DNA from: Pipra filicauda
Taxonomy: Eukaryota; Chordata; Aves; Passeriformes; Pipridae
Direction: 5' to 3'
DNA: 64,000 bases
NCBI RefSeq assembly: GCF_003945595.2
Contig: NW_024104365.1
Location: 8,279,049 to 8,343,048 of the forward strand
Positions 53,871 to 63,956 of the stretch are shown here, piece after piece (positions within the stretch are counted from its first letter, which is position 1; each line of letters opens with the position of its first letter). Both the position numbers and the translations under genes were made by a program. The notes under the pieces were generated by a model. The model was not told where the DNA came from and made no database searches. It saw nothing but the letters and a program-made list of their open reading frames with translations.

Positions 53871-54351
53871 ATTGAAACCACAGCCTTGTGAAGGGCAGGA
53901 AACTGGGCCAACGGCCACCTCCCAGGGATTCCCCTGGATGGAAACCTGAGGAAATTGCCAAGGGGAACCAAACCAGCAATTTACAGTTTATGTCCTAAGA
54001 AGTTTTGCACAATCCACAGAAGGTGAGTGTTTCTTTCACAAACTGGAATGGCTCAAGATGTTTTGCTCAAGGACTGAGGACTTTGCAGGGAGGGTTCAGC
54101 CCTTGTTATTTTAGATTCAGCTCTGGAGACAGTGTCTGGAATCACCATCATGCAGAATACATCTTTTATCATCATGCTTTCAGTTCACCACCACAAATAG
54201 CAGCCCTTGCCTTCATGACTTGGGAATGGCTTCAAGAGGTAGTTTAGAGTGAAACACATGCTGAAACCTCATCTCACAGGATCCATGCTGCACATCTCCT
54301 CCTTGCTTCTTATCCCAGTTCTACTGCCCTAGCACTGTACATGTTCAAATT

Positions 54352-54545
54352 CATAAAATCATAGAATCATAAAATGGTTTGGGTTGTAAGGGACTTTAAA
54401 ATCATCTAGATCCAAGCCCCTGCCATGGGCAGGGACACCTTCCACTAGATCAGGTTGCTCCAAGCCTTGACCAATCTGGCCTTGAACACTTCCAGGGATT
54501 GGGAATCCAAAACTTCTCTGGACAATCTGCTCCAAATTCATCTCA
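54352..54545 (-). mobile_element. CR1 tail fragment
   Basis: ATAAAATCATAGAATCATAA start; CCTTGAACACTTCCAGGGAT inside. Confidence 0.8.
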
Positions 54546-54757
54546 CAGCTCTTCCCAGGAGGTAGAGATGGTACTGAAGATGGATTAGATAATGCCAGGC
54601 AGATTATAACTGAACTAGTGGAGTGGGACTGTGCATGCCACAGCCAGATGTGCAGTGGCTAAAACTCATTTGAGACACATATCAAGCCCTTGGTGGAATG
54701 GCTGGTCACACAAAATCACAGTTTGTGCCTCTAGGTTTCTACTACATCCCAATTAAT

Positions 54758-54840
54758 CACAGAATCATAGAATACCCTGAGTTGGAAGGGGCTCACAAGG
54801 ATCACTGAGTCCAACTCCTGGCAATGGTGCTATTGTCAGT
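54758..54840 (-). mobile_element. CR1 tail fragment
   Basis: ATCACAGAATCATAGAATAC, then CCAACTCCTGGCAATG. Confidence 0.7.
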
Positions 54841-54959
54841 CTTTTAGCACAGCCCCTCTCCCTCTGTGCAGGTCTGAGAGAGGATATTGTTTCATGGAAA
54901 AAAAGTGTGAAGAACAGGACATCTGCTCACCCCAGTGCCCTAGCAACCCTCTTTGAACT

Positions 54960-55162
54960 TGTGAGGGTGGGGAGGCCCTGGCACAGGTTGCCCAGAGAAG
55001 CTGTGGCTGCCCCATCCCTGGAAGTGTCCAAGGCCAGGTCAGACAAGGCTTGGAGCAACCTGGTCTAGTGAAGGGTGTCCCTGCCCATGGCAGTGAGTTG
55101 GAATGAGATGAGTTTTAAGGTCCCTTCCAAGTCAAGCTATCCTGTGATTCTATGATTCATGC
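54960..55162 (+). mobile_element. CR1 3' fragment
   Basis: GGTGGGGAGGCCCTGGCACA, with the tail CCTGTGATTCTATGATTC. Confidence 0.85.
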
Positions 55163-55951
55163 AACACTCAGGGAATACACATTACTATGCACGAGTATGT
55201 TTTTAACATACACACACACACATATGCTCAATGAATCTGCAAGAAGGCCGAAAACATATATGAAGATGCACCACCAACACATTGAGAACCAGTAAAGGGT
55301 TACATACAGCAAACTCCACAAAACAAAGGCACAATTAAAGCTTGTCCTTCACGGGGCTGCCAGTTGGACAGAGATGTCATCCCATGTGGCGTCTTCCCAG
55401 TTATTTTGCAGCAAAGCATAGAGAGCACGCTTCACGTGGGGGGAGGAGGACAGAGCTCCTTTGTGTTGTGAAAGCTGATTGCTGGCCAAGGTCTAACGAA
55501 CAGGGATGCTGTGTGTGTCCCAAGAGGTGTCCGGCAAACCACAGCACCGAGCGGCCCTTACGCAAGGCGGGATGACACAAGATCCCTGGCTGGAGGCCTG
55601 GGAATCCTTCTCAGAGGTGTCAGAGGAGGAAAACTATGCTTCTTATTCTCTGGCAGGGGAAGAAACAGGAAAAGGAACTTTTTGAGGTGTCGGCCATCCC
55701 AAGGGACACTGTGCTACGTGGAGAGACCAGCTGGCTGGGACCAAACTGCTGCCACCGGGAGCTGAGAGGCTGTGGGAGCTCCTACCCCTGGGCTGTTGAG
55801 CTCATCCTCCTGCCAGTGACTGGTGACATCCCTTCTCCTCAGTTCTGTCCCTGAGCAGGTGCTACAGAACCCGCAGGCAGGGATCCTCCCATTCATCTCT
55901 GCCTCCTTTCTCTTCTCCTCAGAGCTGTGACACTGCTGGCGACTCCCAACC

Positions 55952-56906
55952 ATGAGGATCCTGCCTGTCCTCTGTGCTCTGCTCCTCCTGATGCTCCTGG
56001 GAGTGACAGGTAAGAAATGTGGAGGAGGAGGTGGAGGGTTTGTCTTCTGTCAGTATTTTGTAGGGAGGATTTGCCAGCTGAGCTGATGAGTCACATGTGA
56101 GTTCTCCTGGTGGCTGTGCCATCCTCCCTGGGGTCCCTCTCATCCCATACCTTTAAGGAAAGGCTCCCGCTGCAGGCTCTGCAGTTGGGACTGGAGCTGG
56201 AACCTTGTACTAAAGCTCTTGTGTTCCAGGGATGAGGTTTTGCCACCATTTCCATACCTCCTGTCCCTTGCCTCTCTGAGTCAGCAGCACTGGGCACAGC
56301 AGTCATGCCGAAGAAGAGGAGGTGGGAGGAAGGCAGACCCTGCCTTCACCTTTGGATTCCTCTCTTCTTCCAGAAGGGAGGCAGCAGACATGTTGGACAG
56401 CCTCTCCCAGAGCCTGCTGAGGGGTGGTAGTGACCATCCCATCCAAGTGTCATAAACATCACCTTGATTTCTGCTGCAGACACCTGCTCACTGTCCATGG
56501 CAAGGGACAGGCAGGGCTGGGCCAATGTTGGCCACACAGAGACCAGGGGCTGTGCTCAGCACCTCAGCAGGGTTGTCCTGAAGGTCTCCTCTTCTGGTTC
56601 TCTGCAGGGCTGTCCCTGGCTCGAGGATCCCACCAGGAATGTGAGCGCCGTGGGGGCTTCTGTTCTTACCGGTCCTGCCCTCCCGGGATCGGCCGTGTTG
56701 GCCTCTGCTCTGAGCAGGAATTCTGCTGTCGGATGTAAGTTCAGGGTTGCTCAGAGGGCTCTGGGGGGTTAGAGGTGAGGCTGTTAGAGAAAGAGGGAGG
56801 GGAATATGCAGCCCAAGGGTATGGGAACATCCCTGAGCCCTCACAGCTACCTTGGCTGGGACAGGCACTGCCAGACCTTTCCTCCTGCAGGCGATGGTAT
56901 CCCTGA
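55952..56906 (+). CDS. AvBD5: Avian beta-defensin 5 (AvBD5)
   Basis: A secreted antimicrobial peptide. Coding exons: 55952-56009 (signal peptide MRILPVLCALLLLMLLGVT), 56608-56734 (mature core) and 56891-56906 (R-W-Y-P-stop, TGA 56904-56906), 66 residues. Donors are GTAAG and GTAAGT; acceptors follow CTCTGCAG and CTCCTGCAG. The core CERRGGFCSYRSCPPGIGRV, then GLCSEQEFCCRMRWYP, has the six-cysteine pattern; RRGGFC, SCPPGIGR and GLC..E.FCCR identify AvBD5. With four glutamates it is less cationic (about +3) than its neighbours. The ATG exon begins at 55923 after a good pyrimidine tract. No canonical AATAAA follows; AATACA at 57066-57071 is a weak candidate. Confidence 0.92.
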
Positions 56907-58164
56907 GAGGCTCCTGGATCCCTGGTGCCAGTCTCTGAGACCAGCCCTTGCCCTCTCTGCGTGGTCAGGACGATGCTGCATGAAGGCACTGAGCACTGCT
57001 GGGAGCAGCGACAGCCCTGGACAGCCAGACCATGATCCCATGGGAATCCCTTTAACCTAGTGTCCCCAATACAAGGTGGTGGTTTGCATTCCCGCTGCCA
57101 AGATCTGTGTGTGTCCTCAGTGTGCATCTCTTTCCTCTGGCTGCAGGGAAGGGCAGAGCAGATGGGGGGAATTCCTGATAGACGTGGATCCATAAAAAAA
57201 CCCTCCACATCTACCATCTCTCCAAGCTGGCCCAACCACACCAGCATTCCACCCATGGAGGGAGGGCGGTGCATGTGACACCCACAGGGAGCCCAGCACC
57301 AACCTTCCTGCTCAGCAAGGCCACCCCTGCATGTCCCATTTGGGTTCAGGGATTGATTGGTTGTTATGACCACCCTAATTTCAGTGGGTGGCCTACTGGT
57401 TGTCCCCTGCCTCCCAAGCCTGGTCGGGAGTCCTCGTGGGGCTGTTCCACTGGACACACACATTTGGGTCCATCCCCAGCTGGGGGGCCTGGGTGTGTGG
57501 TACCATGGGGGTATTGTGGGGTCCAGGGGTAGCTGGGGGTGGGGGAAGCCATTCTGCTTCAGAGGAAATGGGGACTGATGGCTGTGCCATGGGGCTTCTT
57601 AGGAGCTTGAGACTGAGTCAGTGCTGCAGGGGTTTCAGGCCTGGTTATAGGCTTGGGAGGCTCAGTTAGGAGCCCAGGTGGGTCAGCCTTGTGGATGATC
57701 CTTGGAGTAGATCCATGATGCTCAGCTCAGGGATGCCATGGGAGTGGCCCCTACACTGCCATGGGTCAGTCACCACGGCGGCTGTGAGGGCAGGGGGCAT
57801 CCCACTGCCCCCCACCAGGGAACAGGGCAGACAGGGGGTGGGAGCAGCCTCTGCCTGGGGCTTTGGGCATCTCCATGGGGATGGGCCAAAGCCAGGCCGG
57901 GATGTCAACTGTGGGTACACATCCAGGTCTGGATCAGCAGGGCCGAGCTGCCTCTCTGGTGGGGTCCAGCACAAGATCCCCAGCCACGGCCTCCCTGCAG
58001 GGTGGACAAGAAGACCTTTCCACACCATAGAGGGTCCTTGGCTCTGCTGGTCCTGGAGTGATCCTGAGCCTGGTACCAAACTTCCCAGGACTTTTACATC
58101 CACCAAGACTTAACAATGGATGCCCAATCCTACTTCTGTGGATTGATGCTCAGGGAATATCCCC

Positions 58165-58305
58165 ATCGTGCATCAAGGCTGGGTTGAACAAGCTTTGAGC
58201 AACCTGGTCTGGTGGAAGGTGTCCCTGACCATGGCAGGGTGTTGGAATGAGATGATCTTAAAGGTCCCTTCCAACCCAAACTATTCCATGATTCTATGCA
58301 TGTCT
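58165..58305 (+). mobile_element. CR1 tail fragment
   Basis: CATCAAGGCTGGGTTGAACA to CTATTCCATGATTCTATGC. Confidence 0.8.
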
Positions 58306-59129
58306 CTGATAGATGGCACTAAACCCTGTGCCCCTCATGCATCCAACCTCAAGCCCCTTTGTTTTCTCCAGGATTCAACTCCCAGAACTTTGGTATCTCT
58401 GGGCAATGGACCAACACTCCTGGTGTTCTCTCCCATACCCAGTGCTCTGTTTTGAAGCTTGCTAGAGGACTGCACAGCCATGGAGACATGCCAGAGACAG
58501 ACTGTTTGTACATAAAATGGTTAGAATTAAAGTTTACTTGCAATACAGGACAGATTATGGTGATCAGATGTCAGGCATGGCCATGCTTACTTGAGCTGGG
58601 CCACATGACATGCCACAAGGGATGTCTTGCTTCTTTCTATCCCATCGGCTGTTTTTTCACGATCCACCTTGATCTTTACCTTTCTGAAACATCGTAGATT
58701 TCCTATAAATCCACAAACTCTCTTAATCAATTCCACATCTCCAAGGCCTACTAAGGCCCTATTCACTTTCCTTCACTAATCTCCCTTAGTTTGCACACCT
58801 TTACACTCCTTAAACAGGAGTTTTACTTCTACTGAATCACATTTGCAGTTTTTATACCAAGAATGGCAGTTTTAGGAGCAGTGCATTCAGACAGGGTGAT
58901 TGACATCTGATTGCTTTTCTTTTGCCCATTGCTGTTGATCTGAGTATGCATGAGAAAGACAACCTTGAGCTTGACACTTCCCAGCGTATCAAACACAATT
59001 CACCTTGGCAAGGATGAAGCTGTTAAAAGAGAAGAAAACCAAAATATTTTGCATGTTTCTGCACGTCACACAGCACCAGCTCACTGAGTAAAATGACAGG
59101 AAAGGAAGAGACAAATATTTTATCTTTTT

Positions 59130-59318
59130 ATCACAGAATCACGGGATGATTTGGGGAGGAAGGGACCTTAAAGATCATCTCATCCCACACTCTGCCAAGG
59201 ACAGGGACACCTTCCACTATCCCAGGTCTCTCCAAGCCCTGACCAACCTGGCCTTGAACACTTCCAGGGATGGGGCAGCCACAGCTTCTCTGGGCAACCT
59301 GTGCCAGGGCCTCACACA
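59130..59318 (-). mobile_element. CR1 tail fragment upstream of the AvBD1-like gene
   Basis: TTATCACAGAATCACGGGAT, through GGGCAACCTGTGCCAGGGCC. It ends about 80 bp before the duplicated block begins. Confidence 0.8.
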
Positions 59319-59621
59319 GTAAAGAATGATTGGGACTGATTTCTACTGGAATCTGCATCAACCAGCCTGCTCTGCCCATGCCTGGCAGGTCATGCCAGGC
59401 CCCCCCAGCCCGTGTGCTGCTGTGCAGGGGGTATCACAGGACATGTTGCAGAAGGATAAGGGTGACATTGCAACAGCCCCAGGAGACACCTCAGCCTCTG
59501 CCACTGCAGCAGGGAGGGAGAAGGGGAAGCCCTAGCACCCCCACACAGATGGTGGCTTTCTGATTGGCCCAGGGGAGATGTGTCAGCAAGAATAAGGGAA
59601 TGTTCCTGTAATCTGCGATGA

Positions 59622-59628
59622 TATAAAA
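59622..59628 (+). promoter_or_regulatory. TATA box of the AvBD1-like gene
   Basis: TATAAAA about 105 bases before the end of a noncoding first exon. It is conserved exactly 3,000 bp downstream in the duplicate (62622-62628). Transcription is expected to start near 59650-59660. Confidence 0.7.
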
Positions 59629-59651
59629 TCAGAGCATTTTGGCCAAAAAAC

Positions 59652-59733
59652 ATATTCCTTGGACCCAAGGGCATCTAGACTCAAGTGATTCCTCTTGGGT
59701 TTGTTGTTGCCTGGACACCAAGACCTTCATCAG
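59652..59733 (+). other. Noncoding first exon of the AvBD1-like gene
   Basis: The exon ends CCTTCATCAG|GTAGGT at 59733 and is followed by a 254-bp intron to the acceptor CTCTGCAG (59980-59987) before the ATG exon. The duplicate gene conserves both ends. The start is estimated from the TATA box. Confidence 0.65.
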
Positions 59734-60019
59734 GTAGGTAACTGTGGGGTTTCCTGGAAAAGGATCAGTTTAGGTAATGGATTTCCCAGAGACTGAGACA
59801 TGAGGAAACACTTCCAAGGTTTGCAAGGTGGCACAGACCTCAGAATGGTTCTTAAGAGAAAGGTAGAGGAAAGATCATGTGCTGTTTTTGGAGGCAGCCC
59901 CTCTGCAGTTTGGGGAACCCCAGTGCCCAGGCTTCTGCACCCCCTGGGGTCCTCCATGTCCTTATTGCCTTGATGTGCCCTCTGCAGCCCTCTGAAGACG
60001 TGGGAGAGGTGGATCAGCC

Positions 60020-60624
60020 ATGAAGATCCTGTACCTGCTCTTCCCCTTGCTCCTCCTGCTGGTCCAGGGTGCTTCAGGTGAGAGGGCAAATGGGGAGATA
60101 GGAGGAGGTATAAACCTTCATCATTGGGATTTTCCATGTCCCAGGAAGTGATTACCTCAGTTGGAGTGACGTGAAGGGTAGGGGAGATTGAGGAGAATGG
60201 TGGGTCTCCAGTGATTGTCTAAGTGAACACAGACAGGGGTTGGAGGGAGCCCCTGGAAATAGAAACCTGGCTTCTACTGTGGGTCAGGAAGGGGCTTGTG
60301 TTTAATGCTCCAACCTTGCACCCAGCTGTTCCTGTTTTGGTGTTTCTGGATGATCTTTTGCACTGTGGTTGATCTTTGCTGTGGAGAGGTTGGAGCTGAG
60401 CCCATCTGTTGGCCTGAAATGCACAGGGAATATCAGCCTTTTGTGACCAAACACAGCTCTCTCAGATTATTGCTTTAATTGTTCTATGTGTATCTTTCCC
60501 CATGGAAACCCGAAATGCAGCTGGATGCAGACGGCGAGGGGGATACTGCACTTACGGAAGATGCAACTTCCCTGCGAGACCTGTTGGAAGATGTTCCCTG
60601 TATAGTGTGTGCTGCAAAAGATAA
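60020..60624 (+). CDS. AvBD1-like beta-defensin with altered 3' splice structure
   Basis: A secreted cationic antimicrobial peptide. Signal exon 60020-60077 (MKILYLLFPLLLLLVQGAS) joins exon 60521-60624, giving A-G, then the core CRRRGGYCTYGRC, VGRC and VCCKR, then TAA at 60622-60624: 53 residues. All six cysteines are present. There is no propiece between signal and core, and the mature part has eight basic and no acidic residues. The signal resembles AvBD1 and AvBD3. The lost last exon (61144-61156) would add I-W-G, the AvBD1 ending, so AvBD1 is the best match. The donor expected at 60621 reads ATAAGG, not GTAAGG, so translation stops in exon 3. The peptide loses only its tail and is probably functional. 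RNA would show whether the intron is retained or another donor (GTCTGG at 60626) is used. Confidence 0.82.
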
Positions 60625-61143
60625 GGTCTGGGTTCCTGGCAGAGAGAAGAGTTTCCTCCTTTGTCCAGAAAAATCTGTTACAAATTTGGTTTGTGTCAAT
60701 GCCTGTGAAATAATCTCCTGCATTTATGGTCTGTGGGAGAGGCCCAAGAATGAAGGCAAAAGCCCTCGTGGGTTTGGACCAGACCAGAGTGGGGCTGCAG
60801 GAACCCCAGGTCAGCCAGTGCCTCCCAACTCTCATCCAGTGCCAGGAGGCTCATTCAGGCTTTGCAGAGGACTCACCAAAACCGCTAAAGAGTGAAGCAT
60901 TTGCTGTCCTTGGGCAGCACCCAGGACATGATCCAGGTTTTGCTGTATCTGCACAGACTTGGAATCAGGGCTGTCACCACTAAGATAACCCTGATCGAAA
61001 CTGTCTGCATGAAGGACTGGGCCTCACCTGTGCTGAGCCTGAGTCTCCTGCACCACAGACTGGATGGTCCTTGCAGGCGAGGTGGGAGAGAGTGGGAGGG
61101 AAAGTTACAATAGCTGACGTGCTTCTCTGCTTTCTTTGTACAG

Positions 61144-61385
61144 AATCTGGGGTTGAGACCCTGAAATGTCCCAGCAGGACGTCCCCCTCGCTTCTGGCTC
61201 CTGGAACCATCTCCCGATGTCCTTTCCCCTCCCTGCCTCTGCCATGCCCAGCTGCTGGCACAGCAGCAGTGGCAGCTGCTCCTGCTGGGTGCTGCTGGGC
61301 TGGAGACATCTCATCCCAGCCGTGGGGTCTGTGGGGCAGAGGCTGCTTTTCCCAGCTTGAATAAAGATGAGCAGTTTGGCATTGC
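61144..61385 (+). other. Relic or UTR last exon of the AvBD1-like gene, with poly(A) signal
   Basis: A strong acceptor (CTTTCTTTGTACAG, ending 61143) is followed by A-ATC-TGG-GGT-TGA. This is in phase with the exon-3 end at AAAAG and would encode R-I-W-G-stop. AATAAA lies at 61360-61365. As the upstream donor has lost its GT, these codons are not used by canonical splicing; the exon may persist as 3' UTR. Confidence 0.65.
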
Positions 61386-62430
61386 AGGGCTGGGCCGTGT
61401 GTGCGTGTCCTTGGCATGGAGGCTGTGCTGTGCCTGCTGGCTGTGGGGGTGGCAAAGGTGGCTTGGTGTGAGGAGAAGCAGCTGGGGATGCTGGGGCTGA
61501 CCAGTGGGTGTGTCCCTGGGGATGCTCCTGCCTGGCAGTGGAGTGGGGACATAGAGCCTGTCAGCCCCTTTTGATCCAGGGTGTTTGTTGTGGGAGTGAT
61601 AGAGTTGCTCTGCAGATGCTCCCCCTGGGAAGTGGGACCTGTGTCCTGGTCCTGCCAGTCACAGGTGTCCCTTGTCCCTGACAACCACAGCCTTGTGTGC
61701 AGAGCTGTGCTTGGTGGTGTGTCCCTTGGGTGGGCATGGCCATGGGTGCCCACACAACCTGTCCCTGATGCTGCTCTTTGTCCTGTTCCACTGTGCTCAG
61801 CCCTCCTTCCTGTGGGCAGTGCAGGAGCTGTGCTGCTCCACACCCTGTCCCACCAGGCAGGAGGATGAGGAAGGCGTCGACCTCCTTGACTGGGTGACCT
61901 GTGGGATGTCTCCAACTGACCCTGGCCTGGAAATGTTCAAATTTGTTTAGCCACAGGCCATAAACAGATTGTGCTCTCCTCTCTGCCCAACTGCAGCCAG
62001 TCTGGCATGGCAGTGCCACATGCCACATGCCATAGAAGGCAGTGGCCTCTCTCTGTCAGCAAAAGCAAACCTGAGGCTTTAGATTCCCTGAGTGGAATCA
62101 ATACATGTTTGTGTCCATGTCCATGTGCATATGGGAGCAACTGGTGACTTGGCTACTTCAGTAAAGGCTTTCCCTTTCAAGAATCATCAATTCATAGAAT
62201 AAGAAATGTTGGAAAAGCCCTCTATAATCACTGGGTCCAATCTCTCCCCTTGCTTTCCAGAAATGGAGAGTTTCCTGAGGGACTTTCAGGTCATCTCTGC
62301 CTGCTGTGAACCTTCCTGACCCTGTGTGCTCTCCTCTCCTGACACTGACCCTGAGCAGTCACCACGAGCACCCTTCACCTCTGCAGAGCAAAGCTATTCC
62401 CCAATCCCAGGGGCTCCTGCCCAGCCCTTG
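61386..62430. other. Intergenic region between the two AvBD1-like copies
   Basis: GC-rich sequence without a recognised gene. A short minus-oriented CR1 tail lies near 62190-62300. The long minus-strand frame crossing 60980-61915 overlaps the 3' UTR exon and shows no domain. Confidence 0.5.
62190..62300 (-). mobile_element. Decayed CR1 tail upstream of the duplicate defensin
   Basis: CAATTCATAGAATAAGAAAT and GGAAAAGCCCTCTATAATCA remain. It has a similar position relative to the duplicated promoter block but belongs to a different subfamily from the fragment at 59130. Confidence 0.6.
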
Positions 62431-62621
62431 TGTCACAGGATGTGTTGCAGAAGGATAAGGATGACATTGCAACTGCCCCAGGAGGCCCCTCAGCCTCTGC
62501 CACTGCAGCAGGGTGGGATGAGGGGCAGCCCCAGTACCCCCACACTGATGGGGCACTGCCTGGTTGGCCAAGGGCAGTTGTGTCAGCAGCAATAAATGCA
62601 TGTCCCACCCACCAGGAGGGG

Positions 62622-62628
62622 TATAAAA
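62622..62628 (+). promoter_or_regulatory. TATA box of the duplicate AvBD1-like gene
   Basis: TATAAAA within GGGGTATAAAACCAGG, matching the first copy. The noncoding exon that follows ends CCTTCATCAG|GTAGGT at 62732. Confidence 0.7.
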
Positions 62629-63365
62629 CCAGGCTGGTTTGGGCAAAGCAGCATTCCCTGACCCCAAGGGCATCTGGAGCCAAGTGATTCCTGTTGGATT
62701 TGCTGCTGCCTGAACACCAAGACCTTCATCAGGTAGGTGACTGTGGGGTCTCTTTCTGGAAAACTGTCCATTCAGATTCTCAGCTCAGAGCCCATCTCCA
62801 CAGATTCACCTAAAGGACAAACAGCTGCAAGTATCCAGATGTGCTCTTAGGCCATCAGAGATGTCTGGGAAAGAGAATAAAACCCTTTTATGAGTCTAAG
62901 AGCTGAGAAGATGTGGTACATGAAACGGAGCTTTCCTAAGTAGAGGAGAGCCTGGAAAGGTGCCTGGATACTGCAGGAGGGACCTGAGAGCTTCTTTGTG
63001 GGCAAATAGAAACTTTCTTTGGATTGAATGGGCAAGAATTGGGGTCAGGTGTGCAGTCTGTTCTCTGGGGAAAGCCTATGGAAGACCTTAGACAAAGTTC
63101 TTGGAAAAGGATCATCTTAGGTAATGGATTTCCCAGAGACTAAGACATGAGGAAACACTCCCAAGGTTTGCAAGGTGGCACAGACCTCAGAATTGTTCTT
63201 AAGAGAAAGGTAGAGGAAAGATCATGTGCTGTGTTTGGAGGCAGCCCCTCTGCAGTTTGGGGAACCCCAGGGCCCAGGCTTTGCACCCCCTGGGGTCCTT
63301 CATGTCCTCATTGCCTTGGTGTGCCCTCTGCAGCCCTGTGAAGACGTGGGAGTGGTGGATCAGCC

Positions 63366-63423
63366 ATGAAGATCCTGTACCTGCTCTTCCCCTTGCTCCT
63401 CCTGCTGGTCCAGGGTGCTGCAG
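63366..63423 (+). CDS. Signal-peptide exon of a second AvBD1/3-like defensin (partial gene)
   Basis: The exon encodes MKILYLLFPLLLLLVQGAA plus one base and is almost identical to the first copy (one residue differs, A for S). The donor GTGAGA is intact and the acceptor ends at 63333. Intron sequence stays similar to copy 1 until about 63675 and then diverges. The mature exon is either the ambiguous stretch at 63957-64000 or lies beyond the window, so function cannot be judged. Confidence 0.8.
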
Positions 63424-63956
63424 GTGAGAGGGAAAGAGGGGATTTAGGGGGAGGTCTGAGCCCCCATAACTGGAGTTTTCCATGGCCTTGGAATTGACCA
63501 CATTACTTAGAAGGATGCAAATGTTGGGGGGGATTGAGGAAAATGGAGTTTTTCAAGTGAACTTCCAACAGATACAGATGTGGGGCGGGTAGAGCCCCTG
63601 TAAATAGAAGCCTGGCTTGTCCTCATGGTCAGGAAGGGGGTTGGTTTCAGGCTCCAACTCTGCACCCAGATGTTCCTCTTTAAGTGCCTGAAAGATGTCC
63701 CTTCTCATCTTGTGATGCATCCATCTCATTACCCCAAGGCATGATCCCTGTAAGGGCTGGGCAAGGACTTTCCCTCAGAGGTCACACCAATCATGGCACA
63801 GCCAGGACAGGCATGTGGGATGGGAGGAGTCCCCTGCTTTCCAGCTGTTCTGGGGCAGGCAGTGTTGGCAATGCAGCTGGGCAGCCAGCAAGGCTCTTCC
63901 TTGACCTCATGCTGGTCCTTCCCACTCTCTGCTCTTGTGTGCACCCAGTATAGGGG

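Larger units (their letters stand above)
52380..55922. other. Intergenic region between AvBD4 and AvBD5
   Basis: Most of this stretch is CR1 debris: 53075-53145, 53150-53325, 53435-53865, 54352-54545, 54758-54840 and 54960-55162, in mixed orientation. A short (AC)n run lies near 55210. The stretch from 55340 to 55920 is free of repeats and should hold the AvBD5 promoter and noncoding exon, but I see no clear TATA box. Confidence 0.5.
57080..59430. other. Intergenic region between AvBD5 and the AvBD1-like gene
   Basis: I see no gene. CR1 fragments lie at 58165-58305 (plus) and 59130-59318 (minus). The remainder is GC-rich unique sequence to about 58100 and A/T-richer beyond. Long minus-strand frames at 56741-57463 and 57666-58106 have no recognisable domain. 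Confidence 0.5.
59400..60370 (+). repeat. Tandem duplication, copy 1
   Basis: Upstream block, TATA box, noncoding exon, signal exon and most of intron 2 recur in the same order at 62420-63690. The offset is 3,000 bp at the TATA box and 3,346 bp at the ATG. Confidence 0.8.
62420..63690 (+). repeat. Tandem duplication, copy 2
   Basis: Counterpart of 59400-60370. It carries about 345 extra bases in intron 1 (roughly 62752-63097) that are missing from copy 1. Confidence 0.8.

Noticed and set aside
56741..57463. Minus-strand open frame of 240 codons near AvBD5
   Set aside because: No family likeness or splice context; antisense to the AvBD5 last exon and intergenic sequence.
60479..60895. Plus-strand open frame of 138 codons over the AvBD1-like mature exon
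   Set aside because: It reads the exon in another frame (acidic L-D-A-D-G-E-G) without the cysteine pattern; the phase from the signal exon selects the defensin frame.
60980..61915. Minus-strand open frame of 311 codons
   Set aside because: Antisense to the AvBD1-like 3' exon, with no recognisable domain; GC-rich chance frame.
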